From positions 1-14,177 of the forward strand of contig JAJSPD010000241.1 of the NCBI GenBank assembly GCA_021307315.1: DNA of 14,177 bases, read 5' to 3'. The DNA is from Bisporella sp. PMI_857. Taxonomy: Eukaryota > Ascomycota > Leotiomycetes > Helotiales > Helotiaceae. How positions within the stretch are numbered: the stretch's first letter is position 1; the number at the start of each line of letters is the position of its first letter. The notes under the pieces are model-generated. The model was given only the letters and a program-made list of their open reading frames with translations, ran no database searches and was not told where the DNA came from. Shown one piece after another: positions 1-9,014 of the stretch. The translations under genes were made by a program, and so were the position numbers.

Positions 1-358
1 CCATATCGTACAGTCACCGAAATGGATTCAGCCAATTTGGTCGTGATATGAGCAACTAATGTCTGGGCCACTATTTTAATGCCTTCAATGACAATCCCGC
101 CAGCGGCTTGCGGGGCCCCTCCAATAACGTATCTAAAAATTCGGAGTTGGCGTTTTTCATTCTCGATTCTACGGATTGTAAGTTTGTATCATAATAAAAA
201 TGTTCAACTGCTTACAGATACTCATCATGGAGAGCTATATCATCCACAGCTTCTCGTTTGATCAAGGCCAGTTCCGACTTCAACTGGTTAGGGAGGATGG
301 CTGTGGCAAGGACTTCTTGCGAAAGGAGGAAAAGTGTTGCGAAGACTGTGAGCTTCAT
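1..358 (-). CDS. Small secreted protein with Lys-Arg processing sites, C-terminus off the left edge
   Basis: I do not recognise the family. The ATG at 358 opens a clear signal peptide (MKLTVFATLFLLSQEVLA, then TAILPN). Exon 1 (358-216) ends in phase 2 at a GTAAGC donor. A 47-nt intron (215-169, ending CCGTAG) restores the frame into exon 2 (168-1), which stays open to the window edge, giving at least 103 residues. Lys-Arg occurs at residues 34-35, followed by Glu-Ala, and again at 54-55. KR-EA is the Kex2/dipeptidyl-aminopeptidase arrangement known from fungal pheromone precursors. The segment after the second KR is hydrophobic with glycines, has one proline and no cysteine. A TATA-like box about 90 bp upstream supports the start. 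It could be a propeptide-bearing effector, a processed secreted peptide or an antimicrobial-type protein; function is unknown. No internal stop is seen, so it may be functional. Confidence 0.7.
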
Positions 359-445
359 TTTGCGCAAGTGTAGCTTTTTGCTATCGGTGAAGCGGCGTAG
401 TAGGATGTTGAGGAATAACAGGACAGTGAAAGTGGAAAAAGCTGT

Positions 446-455
446 TAATTTATAG
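446..455 (-). promoter_or_regulatory. TATA-like box of the secreted-protein gene
   Basis: On the minus strand this reads CTATAAATTA. It lies about 90 bp upstream of the ATG at 358, a normal distance for a fungal core promoter. Assigned by motif and position only. Confidence 0.45.
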
Positions 456-484
456 AAGTAAATGAGACGGCCAGATAAGTGTCG

Positions 485-574
485 TATCCCGTTTGTCTTG
501 TTTTTCGCGCCTTTGGTGCAAACTTAATATCCCGTTTACAGTTTATTAATCCTCTTAACTTAGTTCATATCCCG
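485..574. promoter_or_regulatory. Three copies of TATCCCG upstream of the secreted-protein gene
   Basis: TATCCCGTTT occurs at 485-494 and 528-537, and TATCCCG again at 568-574. They sit 127-216 bp upstream of the ATG at 358, where activator sites are expected. No known factor is assigned. They could also be remnants of a short repeat. Confidence 0.3.
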
Positions 575-1054
575 AAAAAATCGTATAAGTTATAAACTTT
601 CAATTATATTAAGTTTGTTAGACTGATATAGGCACTTTTATGTGACCTTAATTAAATTAAATGCGTAAGTTACTCCGGGTTCCGGTTGGGCCAGGCTAGA
701 AAATTCTTGGCCCAGGCTAGAAAATTCCTTGGCAAATCGCCAAGAAACTTTCTAGCTTAGCTCAATTCTTTGTGCAACTATTTCTAGCCTGGATGAACTT
801 AAGCGAAAAACCAAATCTGGTTAAAACTATGCTTGGCAAATGCGCAATATAGGCTTAGCGTATAAAAAATTATATATTGCAAGCATGTGCTTAGTATATG
901 CAAAGTATATTTTAGCATTTATTTTTACTATAAAAAGAATATTATAATAAGCAAAACAGATGGCATATTCTTAGCATATGTTTAGTATATATTCAGTATA
1001 TGTTTAGTATATGCTGAACATATAATTCATATAAGCTTTTATTTACACTAAGCC

Positions 1055-1176
<122 letters not shown>

Positions 1177-1290
1177 CAAATTTACTTACAGTAGTTTTAA
1201 TAGTCGAATCAGTTAAGCAACGCAAAAATACAAAGTTGTAACACTTCATTTTAAAGTTCAAAAGTTATATTGTACGCGTCGCTATACAAA

Positions 1291-1314
1291 ACGCGAAGCA
1301 CGTTTTCTTCGCGT
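1291..1314. repeat. Perfect 8-bp inverted repeat (hairpin) inside the element
   Basis: ACGCGAAG and CTTCGCGT are separated by 8 nt. It is a GC-rich island in an AT-rich interior and could be a fold-back left by element formation. No function is assigned. Confidence 0.5.
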
Positions 1315-1473
1315 GGCTTATTTTATACTTGGCACATGCCGGAGTGAGATTTCTAGCCTGGCTGAGCTTTTAAAGCAACGATTTCTGGCCTGGGCCAAGT
1401 TTTTTTGCCAAGGAATTTTTTAGCCTGGGCCAAGATTTTTCTAGCCTGGCCCAACTGTAACCCCAAGTTACTC

Positions 1474-1980
1474 GTAATCCTAACTTATCAAAACTTTAGA
1501 GCTATAAGACTTATCTAAAGGCTTTTGTACGTATAAGCCCGATTTTTCTAGTTAGATACTATTTAATATTCTGCTGAGTATAGGCTACTTTAAAGGTACA
1601 GTGTGACAACTTAATTCCTCATTCCACCGTGGACAGGTAGCCTGTACTTTTAAGCCTCAGACCAGTACGGCCCTGTAGCAACGGCATCTTCGGGGTAGCA
1701 AAAACGTCCTTGTGAGACTATCAAGGTTTCCGACCTTCCGGCCTTCCGTCCTCCTGGGTTCAGTGTATTCTGTGCGGCACTTGTTTGGAACCTGTGTTAG
1801 ACTAGGGTTCAGCTTCTTTTAGGTTTTGTGTGATTCGTGTTCGGGTAGTGGCGAAGTCAGGTTTAACAGGAAATGAAATAGAGGAAATGGCTATAAGTAA
1901 CAGTCTTTCCTCCTGCCATCATAAAGCGTTATCCACGCTTGATCGCATCGCACTTGGAAATCTTCTACTCTTTTTTTTCA
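1474..1980. other. Intergenic stretch, no gene recognised
   Basis: No convincing coding segment was seen on either strand. The last 100 bp is pyrimidine-rich and leads to a TATA-like word, TATAAAT (1987-1993). This could be promoter DNA for the gene that follows, but that word is only 14 nt from the ATG at 2007, which is closer than usual. Confidence 0.4.
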
Positions 1981-2006
1981 CAACCCTATAAATATCTAGA
2001 TTCATC

Positions 2007-2545
2007 ATGCGTCTTGCAGTCGCTGTTATCTTGGCCACTTTGCAGTCTGCTTCTTGATTTTACCCACAGCCACTGAGCTGACTTGATGATAGGGCTTGTG
2101 TTTTTGCTGACTCGCATGACTTCGGAGGGTGCCAAACTCGAACAGATGGACCTCTTGACGACGAAGCGACCCGCAAAGTAGCACACAATTGTAACAATGA
2201 CTACACCCCAGGTATGCTAATCAATTAAGTGTTGCTGTATTGGGGCTTACTTCAGTCTAGCACCCGCTATGTGGGGTAACGGGGAGACCTCGGAGTGGCT
2301 TGGGAGGTCCTCAGGTCCAGGGCCAAGATTTAGCGGCCTTTTTGTAAGTACCCAATGTCTTATAATAATGAGAATACTAATACGTTTGAAACCATCAGCT
2401 TCAAAACGTGAATCGCCACACTGGTGGTATTGACGGAGACACGCCCCATCGACTTTGTCGTGACGCTGGGGCAGGAGACAGCTCGGCGTTCAACTGTAAG
2501 AGCCAAAGTCAAAACTCCGCGGGGCAGTGGGTTTGTAACTCTTGA
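2007..2545 (+). CDS. Candidate small secreted cysteine-rich protein, possibly a pseudogene
   Basis: The ATG at 2007 starts a short hydrophobic leader (MRLAVAVILATLQ). Further on are six cysteines in contexts RACVF, GGCQT, HNCNN, RLCRD, FNCKS and WVCNS, with the stop TGA at 2543-2545. Two introns join in frame: 2212-2260 (donor GTATGC, acceptor TCTAG) and 2344-2398 (donor GTAAGT, branch ACTAAT, acceptor CATCAG). Read straight through, TGA codons at 2055-2057 and 2079-2081 break the leader region. Both vanish if a further intron runs from 2045 to 2092: its branch GCTGAC and acceptor GATAG are good and it keeps frame, but its donor GTCTGC is poor. So this is either a real gene with an odd donor or a recently broken one. 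Six cysteines plus a leader is the usual layout of fungal effectors. No family is recognised. Confidence 0.45.
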
Positions 2546-3328
2546 ACCGCGGAGCTCGGCCTAGTGTCTGACCGGACGACGGAGGTTACGCAGAATGTCC
2601 TTGCCAAGTCAATGTGTGGCAAGAATTTACTTTCAGTCTCTGGGATATCTTTTGTTTGGCAAATTCGAGAAGAGGAAATGTTTTAGTTTTGGCTTTAAAG
2701 GGATTATTCGGACTCTCTTGTACTTATGTATAAAACCCAAATCATAGGCCTATCTACCTAAAAGAATAAGTGAAAGTTTGAACAGACGGCAGTCTACCTT
2801 GGTTTACAACGCCGACGAGCTCGCAGAGCTCTGCGGTGTTGACGAGGACTCACTGCGCAAGCAAGGGGGCATCTCTAAGCCAATACTAAACTGAATGCTG
2901 CAGTGGGATCAAAGAGATTTGCGAGTTCCGATCTAAAAGCCACTCTTCAAAGAATCTTTCCCATTGTTAATCATACCGCAAAATAACATCGAGTGTAAAT
3001 TCTTGCGCTCAAGAACCCTGATGGCATCTAAAGACTTCAAATCGACGTTGCCGAGGAATTGGGTTTCTAGTCTCTCAAGGCTAGGCAGATTAAGTGGAGG
3101 CAACTATGTATAATCCGACTGGGTGCTATTATTGTGCAAGCTCAGTCAACGCTAGCGCTCATCCGTAAAATCCTATTAGTTCTGAAACAGGCAGCCCTGA
3201 GCTGTCCATAAGCTTGCACAATTCGACTACATATTAGCCGCCCAACTTCTCCATTCCTCATTCTCTGCGCCTCCTTAGCATCCACACATTGTAACGATAT
3301 TGACTAATATGTCTAGTTACCTTGCTGC
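2546..3328. other. Stretch with short open fragments, no gene named
   Basis: Two short open stretches look protein-like but match nothing I know. Plus-strand 2748-2894 contains NADELAELCGVDEDSL, acidic with regular leucines. Minus-strand 3103-2933 contains LPSLERLETQFLGNVDLKSL, with leucine spacing like that of leucine-rich or F-box proteins. Both end in stops without clear splice partners and could be exon remnants. The branch-like GACTAAT and TCTAG at 3302-3315 may be the end of an intron of the NF-X1-type fragment that follows. Confidence 0.25.
3131..3222. repeat. Perfect 12-bp inverted repeat, 68-nt spacer
   Basis: ATTGTGCAAGCT (3131-3142) is mirrored by AGCTTGCACAAT (3211-3222). Just inside the left arm is CAG, and CTGAGC lies inside the right one, so the pairing may be slightly longer. 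It could be a tiny fold-back element or chance. No flanking target duplication was seen. Confidence 0.5.
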
Positions 3329-3923
3329 CGATCTAGAAAGAGAAGAGTCTTCGAGACGCGAGACGCTGTCCTCGACGTAATCTACGTTGAGGGCCTCCTA
3401 TACTGGGCACGTTTTCTGGCCCTCGAGCGGAGCCTCGCAGAGCCTGGATTAGAGCTCCTGGACAAGGCCAGGGGATATCTTCAACTTGCACGCCAAATAT
3501 GTGATGAATATACTGGCCAAACAGCGGGCATGAGGAACGAAGTTGAGGAAGTCGAGAAGATGCTGCGAGATTCAACACTCTAATTATATGGCAGTAAGCA
3601 ATGAGGAAAAAGCAGCTGTGTATGCGGCCATGGCACATGACTTTAGAGGCACTGGGCATTGGTATTACTGCGAGAATGGCCACCCATTTACGATTGGAGA
3701 GTGTGGTACGCCGATGGAAACTTCTCAATGCCCGCAATGTGGTTCTCCGGTTGGTGGTCAAGATCATCAGGCTGTTAGTAGTGTCAGACGTGCAACGGAC
3801 TTGGAGCGTCAATTCGGCGAGTTAGAATTTGAGCTTAGAGACGAGGAGAAGAAGAGTGATGGGAACGATGAAGAAAAACACGGGAAAGTTGTCGAGACTG
3901 GAATTGTGGTACTCTTTTTTTGA
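3329..3923 (+). pseudogene. C-terminal part of an NF-X1/ZNFX1-type protein with RZ zinc finger, frameshifted
   Basis: The first frame (3329-3583) encodes a helical, charged region (VIYVEGLLYWARFLALERSL and following) and ends at TAA 3581-3583. The second frame, from the ATG at 3588, continues without a gap into HWYYCENGHPFTIGECG and then QCPQCGSPVGG. This is the RZ-type finger (first defined in RNF213 and ZNFX1), found at the C-terminus of fungal NF-X1-finger/helicase proteins. The order helical arm, then RZ finger, fits the end of such a protein, so the frame break near 3581-3588 is a frameshift and not a gene boundary. The tail after the finger is long, charged and lysine/glutamate-rich before TGA 3921-3923. 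The helicase and NF-X1 fingers expected upstream are not in the preceding kilobases. In this family the finger is linked to RNA-based or antiviral/antitransposon defence; here it is a truncated, probably dead copy. Confidence 0.8.
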
Positions 3924-4545
3924 CAAAGGCAATTGGTATTGGAGGTTTTTTTTCGAAGCCTCGTTAGTCGAAGAAAATAAGTTATCATGTTGAATCGGAT
4001 TCGAATTCCTATACTGAGACATAGCAAACGTGAACAGGAGATCTATATATGAATAGGAACACAGCCTATCTTGTCAAACACACAAACCTTAGCTCCCGAA
4101 GCCTGATGCCGTGTTGTACATGGCCTTTAAAATCCTGCTAGGATTTGAGAGCAAGCCCCTAAGACTAACGGATTGGGGGACAGCACTCTATCCTTGGCCT
4201 GCGGATCATCTTTGATGGCCGGTAAAAGCAACCTATCCTTTCTCCGTAGCTCCTCGATTCCCCCCTACAGCTACAGAGTCTTGCTACAGACGAGGGGAAA
4301 GATAGGAGTGATAGGTCCAACCTCAGGAGACAAAGTCGGTAGCGTGAGGCGACCTCACTATAGCCGCAGAGAGCCTCCATCAACTCGACGGTCTCAATGC
4401 AGGGGTTGACAGCGTCCCTAGAGGGGGATATCTATGGATGCGAGTGCAGATGAGGTTAACAGATTGCATTCTCTGAACCGGAGAGAAATCTTGACAGCTT
4501 CCAATAGTATATACCCGAAGAAGTGAAGTCGTAAGATGAGAATGA
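3924..4545. other. Intergenic stretch, no gene recognised
   Basis: It lies between the 3' ends of two convergent genes. Short open stretches exist on both strands (about 4165-4409), but neither has a recognisable motif, a splice partner or a convincing start. Base composition is ordinary, unlike the A-rich block further right. Confidence 0.4.
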
Positions 4546-7496
4546 TTAATGAGGAAACACGTTAGGTCGAAGGCGGACCTCGTGGACTGTTGCCACATGA
4601 TTCTTGAAGAGCACCACGCCGTCAAGTATTAACCCCTCAGCCTTGCAGATAGGGTGGTGACAGATAATTCGTTGCTCTGCTGGCACATCGCGCAAGTGAA
4701 TATTCTCGACATGGTCCCACATGTGCGAAGGCCGGCGAAATTTACGCCTTCGTTGGCAATACGAGAGCGCTTCGTTGCCGATACAAAATATACACTGAGT
4801 CTTTTCGTAGACGAGGGGAAACTTACTAGCTGGTGGGAGGGGATCGAGAGCGGGAGTAGGAGCAGGGGCGCAAATAAGAGATTCTCCCTTGAGAGGATCT
4901 TTGCAAGTTGGAGCGGATCGTCGCTGGCGAGTCATAAGTTCTTTTCGCGAGGCGAGCGCGATCTGGAGGTTCACAGCAGAGACCTTTCGAGCAACGATGG
5001 CTTGAGGACTAAGGTCTTTGGAGAGATCGCAAAGGACTAGCTGTAGTCGTGTCCGTTCTTCGAGCTGATGTTCGATGACAGGCACAGCTCCCTCCTCCAC
5101 CATCTCGTTCAGCGGCCTATTCAATTGCCTCTTCATCATTTCATTGTGGATATAGAAGAAATAATCCTTCCTGTGTTCGGCCTCGAGCTCATCTTCTAGG
5201 CTCTTTGTCGCAGCCTTAAGCTGTTGGCCGAGTTTCTTATGCGTCTCCCTGATCTCCTTGGGCGCTCGGTTGATGAACTTGTACTCCCACCTGATCCGGG
5301 TATGTGACTCTTTGAATTCTCGCTCAAGGATGGCAATCTCTGGGTCCGCGGCGAGGAGTCGATTCATCACCTCTCGGGGGACTTCTTTTGGAGCGCCAGG
5401 GTTGCATCGAATGCTCATGTGTGTAAAGGCCCGGGTCAGCCCATCATCGGTGATGTCGCTCTCCAGATAAGCATCTTGCACATTAAACCTGACCGACTGA
5501 TTATTGTATGCCTCGTTGAAGACCCCCGTGAAGGGATTATGTCTCATAACTTGATCCCGTACAGCGTCTGAGGCTTTACCTAAACCAGCTATTAGCCTTG
5601 AGAAGTTGACAATGGGACACAAGATACATACCATCGATAGCATTAGCACAGCCTCGGTGGAAACAGTAGCTAGTCAGCTTGTCTTCAAAGCCCGCATCTC
5701 GCCCAAGACGGTTCAGGTAGAAGGCATACTTCGAGTAGGGTATGGGTTCGGTCTTCGACTTCGCCCAGCCGTTCGTAGTCCAGACCGACCTCCGAAAGAC
5801 AGGTCGCTTGAGACATTCCGGCTTCCAATGGACCTTCATCGCCTTCACATTCTGACTCCCCAGGTCCGTGGCAAAGAAGGGCTCGGCGGACGTATAGCCA
5901 TTAACAAGAATCGCGTTGTCGCGGATTGCACGGGTTAAGATGTAGGAGATTGGGCAAAGCATAGAGAAGGGATTCTCCCTGAAAAGGAAAGCCGTGCTGT
6001 AAAGGTTGAGTTAGCCAGAGTTCGAAGTATGTCGAAAGCGCAACATACGGTTTAGGCTTGTTATCCACGCTTTTGTGATTCTGCAAGTGGACCTCCATAG
6101 CTGGCAGGTCTCTCTCTCCCCGCTTCGGGTTCTGTACGATCCAGAGACAGATGTCCTTATAACAGAGCGCTTTGTACTTCCGCTTGGCCTCCTCGAACTC
6201 GCTAAACTTGGCGGCGTTTACGTTGTAGCGTAAAGGCTCTCCACACTCGTCGAACTCGGTCGTATAGCACTTGTCCGTATCCTCTGTCATAGTGACATCT
6301 GTCTTGTCGCTGTTGTAGCCGCTATCTAAGCCGAAGTAATCGTTTATGTCTTTGTCGGCGGCGCCGTCATCGCTTCTATCATCCTTAAAGTCGAATATCA
6401 TATCGTCGTCGGATCCAGAGCTATCGCCAGCGTTGCTATCATCGTCGCACTCGGTCTCGCCATCAATATCGGCATCGCTGTCCTCGTCGTAATTATAATG
6501 CGTCGCTTTACGAAAGTGAACGTTCTTGTTGGCCTCTTTTAGCTCGCCGAGAAAGTCTTCACTAGCTTTGCTCTTCGATGCGTAAATGAGCTCCGCTAGT
6601 CGACCGCCTGTATAAGCTTAAAACAGCATTATAATAGCGACATAGTAACGGTCGTCCTCGGTAAAAAAAACAGATTCATCACGAGCCCAGTGCTAGAGGA
6701 GCATAAAAAGCAAGTCGTTCGGTCCGGCCACAAGCTTAAGTTTAAACGTAGTACGCAGCTTAAACTCGACCTTGAGTGTGCCGTCGATGTACTTAAATCA
6801 TAAATCAGCATCTAACATAAAAATAGCGTGAAAAGTAGATTGCTTTACCTTAACGACCTCGTGTTTATTATTCGCGTCCACATATTTACTATTCACTCGG
6901 CAGTAAAGCATCTTGAAATCCCGCCAGTATATATAGAAAGACTTTTTACTCTCCGGCTTCCGCTTCCTCGCCAAAGAAGTTGTTGCGTTGTGTACGTGAA
7001 TTCAATAGAGCGTAGCGGAGATTGTATTGTAGCTCGTAGAGCTGTAGGTCAATACAGGTAAAAAGGTTGAATTGAATTCTAAGTACAAAGAGAAACTATC
7101 GCGTAATATAAAGCTTCCCGCACGTGATGACTAGTCGCTTAGAGCACACCGCCAAGAGGCGGTGAGCTCAACCGAGCTTCGCCTTGGCAATTCAGGGGCG
7201 CTGCCTTACATAATAGAAGTCTTACAAATCCAGTAGAAAAACAACATCATCTTCTCTTTGCCGCAATTCTTCTTGCGAATAGCAGTACGCCAGTTTCCCA
7301 AATAACGATGTTTGCAGTACCTATCTTTAGTTAGCATAATCTGATCCACTAAAATATAAGTCTAAAAAACGTACTTCGTCCATTTCTTTCTAGCGTAGTA
7401 AATACTAGCTTTAGTATTGTCGGCGTCCAGCGGCTGTAAAAACGGCTCATTGTCCAAATTGACCTCCATCTAGTCATAATCTTCCCCGCTCGGCAT
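4546..7496 (-). pseudogene. DUF3435 (FluG-type) tyrosine-recombinase-like gene, Starship-captain superfamily
   Basis: Six exons join in one frame: 7469-7375, 7320-7210, 7041-6849, 6791-6049, 5996-5632 and 5579-4546. Introns are 52-57 nt except a 168-nt one (7209-7042). From the ATG at 7469 this gives about 846 codons; an ATG at 7496 is possible but meets a TAG. Stops interrupt at 7002-7004 (TGA), 6693-6695 (TAG) and 6618-6620 (TAA). The N-terminal arm has IYYARKKWTKYC and FYIYWRDFKMLYCRVN. The box I arginine lies in AYTGGRLAEL (residue ~197). An acidic Asp/Glu/Ser-rich insert follows. Then come YCFHRGCANAID (~491-502), MRHN (~514) and a candidate nucleophile tyrosine in NEAYNNQ (~527). The C-terminal third is charged and ends in two Cys/His motifs resembling C2H2 fingers. 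Captains of Starship giant transposons are DUF3435 tyrosine recombinases, but zinc-finger-tailed FluG-type members also exist with no known cargo. Pro-to-Leu/Phe-like changes cluster in exon 4 near box I. Confidence 0.88.
7042..7209 (-). other. Long intron of the recombinase gene, with a perfect hairpin
   Basis: The donor is GTAAGG at 7209 and the acceptor CCTACAG ends at 7042. Joining them keeps the reading frame. At 168 nt it is three times longer than the other five introns. It holds CACCGCC-AAGA-GGCGGTG (7147-7164), a perfect 7-bp stem with a 4-nt loop, within a GC-rich patch. A small insertion in an ancestral short intron would explain the length; this is inference. Confidence 0.5.
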
Positions 7497-7499
7497 CTG

Positions 7500-8342
7500 C
7501 TCCTTTCTTTCCTTTAATACTCGTGTGATGTGAGTACGTTTTTTAAGAACATTGTTGAGAATGTTAAAAATGTGCTCCACTAGCACTTAGATAGTAAGTG
7601 CCATAATCCTTTACAAGCCCAAAAAGCCTTAAGAGTAGCGAAAATGTCCGCCTCCAAAATGAAATAAGAAAAAAAAAGAAAGTTTCGAAAAAAGATTGAA
7701 AGCCGATCGAATAAATACTTCGGCGTCGACGTAGCTTAACGATGCGATAGTCGGTGGAGTTCAAGTTTATATGTCGACAGCCGTGTAAAAAATCGTGTAA
7801 AAAGTCGAAATGCAAAAAAGTAGTAAAAATATAAATAGCAGCAAAAAAAAAAAAAACGTCGAAAGTGCTTCGCAAAAAAAAAAGATCGTAATTAATGTCG
7901 AAAGCAAAAAGAAAACACTAAAACTAAAAAGTGTTCAAAGTCCGAAGCATTCGAAAGCGTAAACGCGAAAATAAGCGAAAAAAATATAAGTGTAGAATCG
8001 AGTCGTAAAATAGTAGTACAAATGCAAAAAGCGGCGAAAAAAAGTAAATTAAAAATTCTTCGTAAAAAAGAGAATCGCAGCCATAGTCAAAAAAGTCGTC
8101 GAAAGTTCGAAAAAAAAGGTAAAAAAAAAACAGTTTAAAAAAACGGCAAATTTCTCAGATACCATCGAAAAGTCGATAAATATCTCAAATACCACCACTG
8201 AATTTGGAGGCTTTCTTATATACCACAAATGATAGTATTTCAGAAAGCTACTAAACAATTAATAGTATCCGAGAAAGCTTTTAACAACTTTAAATTTTCA
8301 ATAGTATTTAAAAAAGCTTTTAACACTCGCTGTAAGCACATT
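7500..8342. other. A-rich, G-poor mutated block, origin unclear
   Basis: The plus strand is dominated by A runs with scattered TCGAAA and GTCGAAA words. Many short lysine/serine-type open stretches occur, all broken by stops, as expected when G has been turned into A. CpG words survive, so simple methyl-CpG decay does not explain it. I cannot identify the ancestral sequence. It may be an internal part of a retrotransposon or DNA upstream of the recombinase gene. Confidence 0.5.
8231..8330 (+). repeat. Three imperfect direct repeats just before the LTR
   Basis: ATAGTATTTCAGAAAGCTAC, ATAGTATCCGAGAAAGCTTT and ATAGTATTTAAAAAAGCTTT start at about 8232, 8264 and 8301. Each unit ends in AACA-like words. 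Spacing is 32-37 nt. The last one ends about 20 bp before the LTR start. Confidence 0.6.
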
Positions 8343-8872
8343 TGTCACGAACCGAATCCTGGGGCACTCAATGTGTTGATGGTACAATGTGCAGGGACGG
8401 TGATCGTCCTGGCGCAAATAGGCCAGCACGGTTATAAAAGCCAGAACAAACGTGTTAGCACAAATAAGCTAGCACAACCAAATAACCAGCACAGTTAGTT
8501 ATAAAGTATTATATACAACAATTAGCAGAACCCAAGTTTAAAACTAGTTACGTAATAAAATCGAAAAAAGTTTTAAAAGTCCGTTTAAACTTTAAAAACT
8601 TTAAAAAACTTTAATTTAACTATAGTATATAAACAGCTGTAGTTTCGTAGTTTAAAAGCTTCGTGCTTAATTTTTATTATAGTTTAGCAATATAGTTTTT
8701 TTTTTCATATTTGTAACGTTTCACTTTTTAGTAATAAACCGTATTTAGTTTATTTTATATATACTATACTAACTAACAAGCTTTAAATTTAACTATTTAA
8801 GCTTAAAACTACTTTGTACGTTACACTTTAAGTATTAAGTTTTAAAGTAACTAAACAATATAGTATTCGACA
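8343..8872 (+). repeat. LTR-like sequence preceding the Gag relic (about 530 bp)
   Basis: It starts TGTCACGAACC and ends ATTCGACA, so the termini form TGTC...GACA. A TATAAAA box lies at 8433-8439. It sits immediately upstream of the Gag region, as a 5' LTR should. The first ~150 bp still has many G residues; the rest is AT-rich. No second copy is in the window, so the 3' boundary rests on terminal dinucleotides and position only. No clear tRNA primer site follows. Confidence 0.5.
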
Positions 8873-9014
8873 TTAGTTTTTTTTTTAGCACAGCCGAACA
8901 AAAAGCTAAAAAAACAGTTATTTTAAACACTACCGACAAAAATAAAAACATCGAATTTTCAAACTGTAAGTTACAGCAAATAAAAATTTCGAAAACAATA
9001 AAATCGCTCGACTT

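Noticed and set aside
1986..2186. Minus-strand open frame opposite the Cys-rich candidate
   Set aside because: The plus strand has a leader, in-frame introns and conserved-looking cysteines; the minus frame has none.
3333..3812. Minus-strand 159-codon open frame
   Set aside because: It is a shadow of the NF-X1-type fragment, whose RZ finger on the plus strand is unmistakable.
4165..4409. Open stretches on both strands between the convergent genes
   Set aside because: No motif, no good start context and no splice partners; left as unassigned.
4654..5040. Plus-strand 128-codon open frame
   Set aside because: It lies antisense to the last exon of the DUF3435 gene and has no motif.
5606..5938. 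Plus-strand 110-codon open frame
   Set aside because: It is antisense to exon 5 of the recombinase gene, which has clear family motifs.
7564..7875. Minus-strand 103-codon open frame rich in Phe and Leu
   Set aside because: It is the complement of A-runs produced by mutation; no motif and no splice partner.
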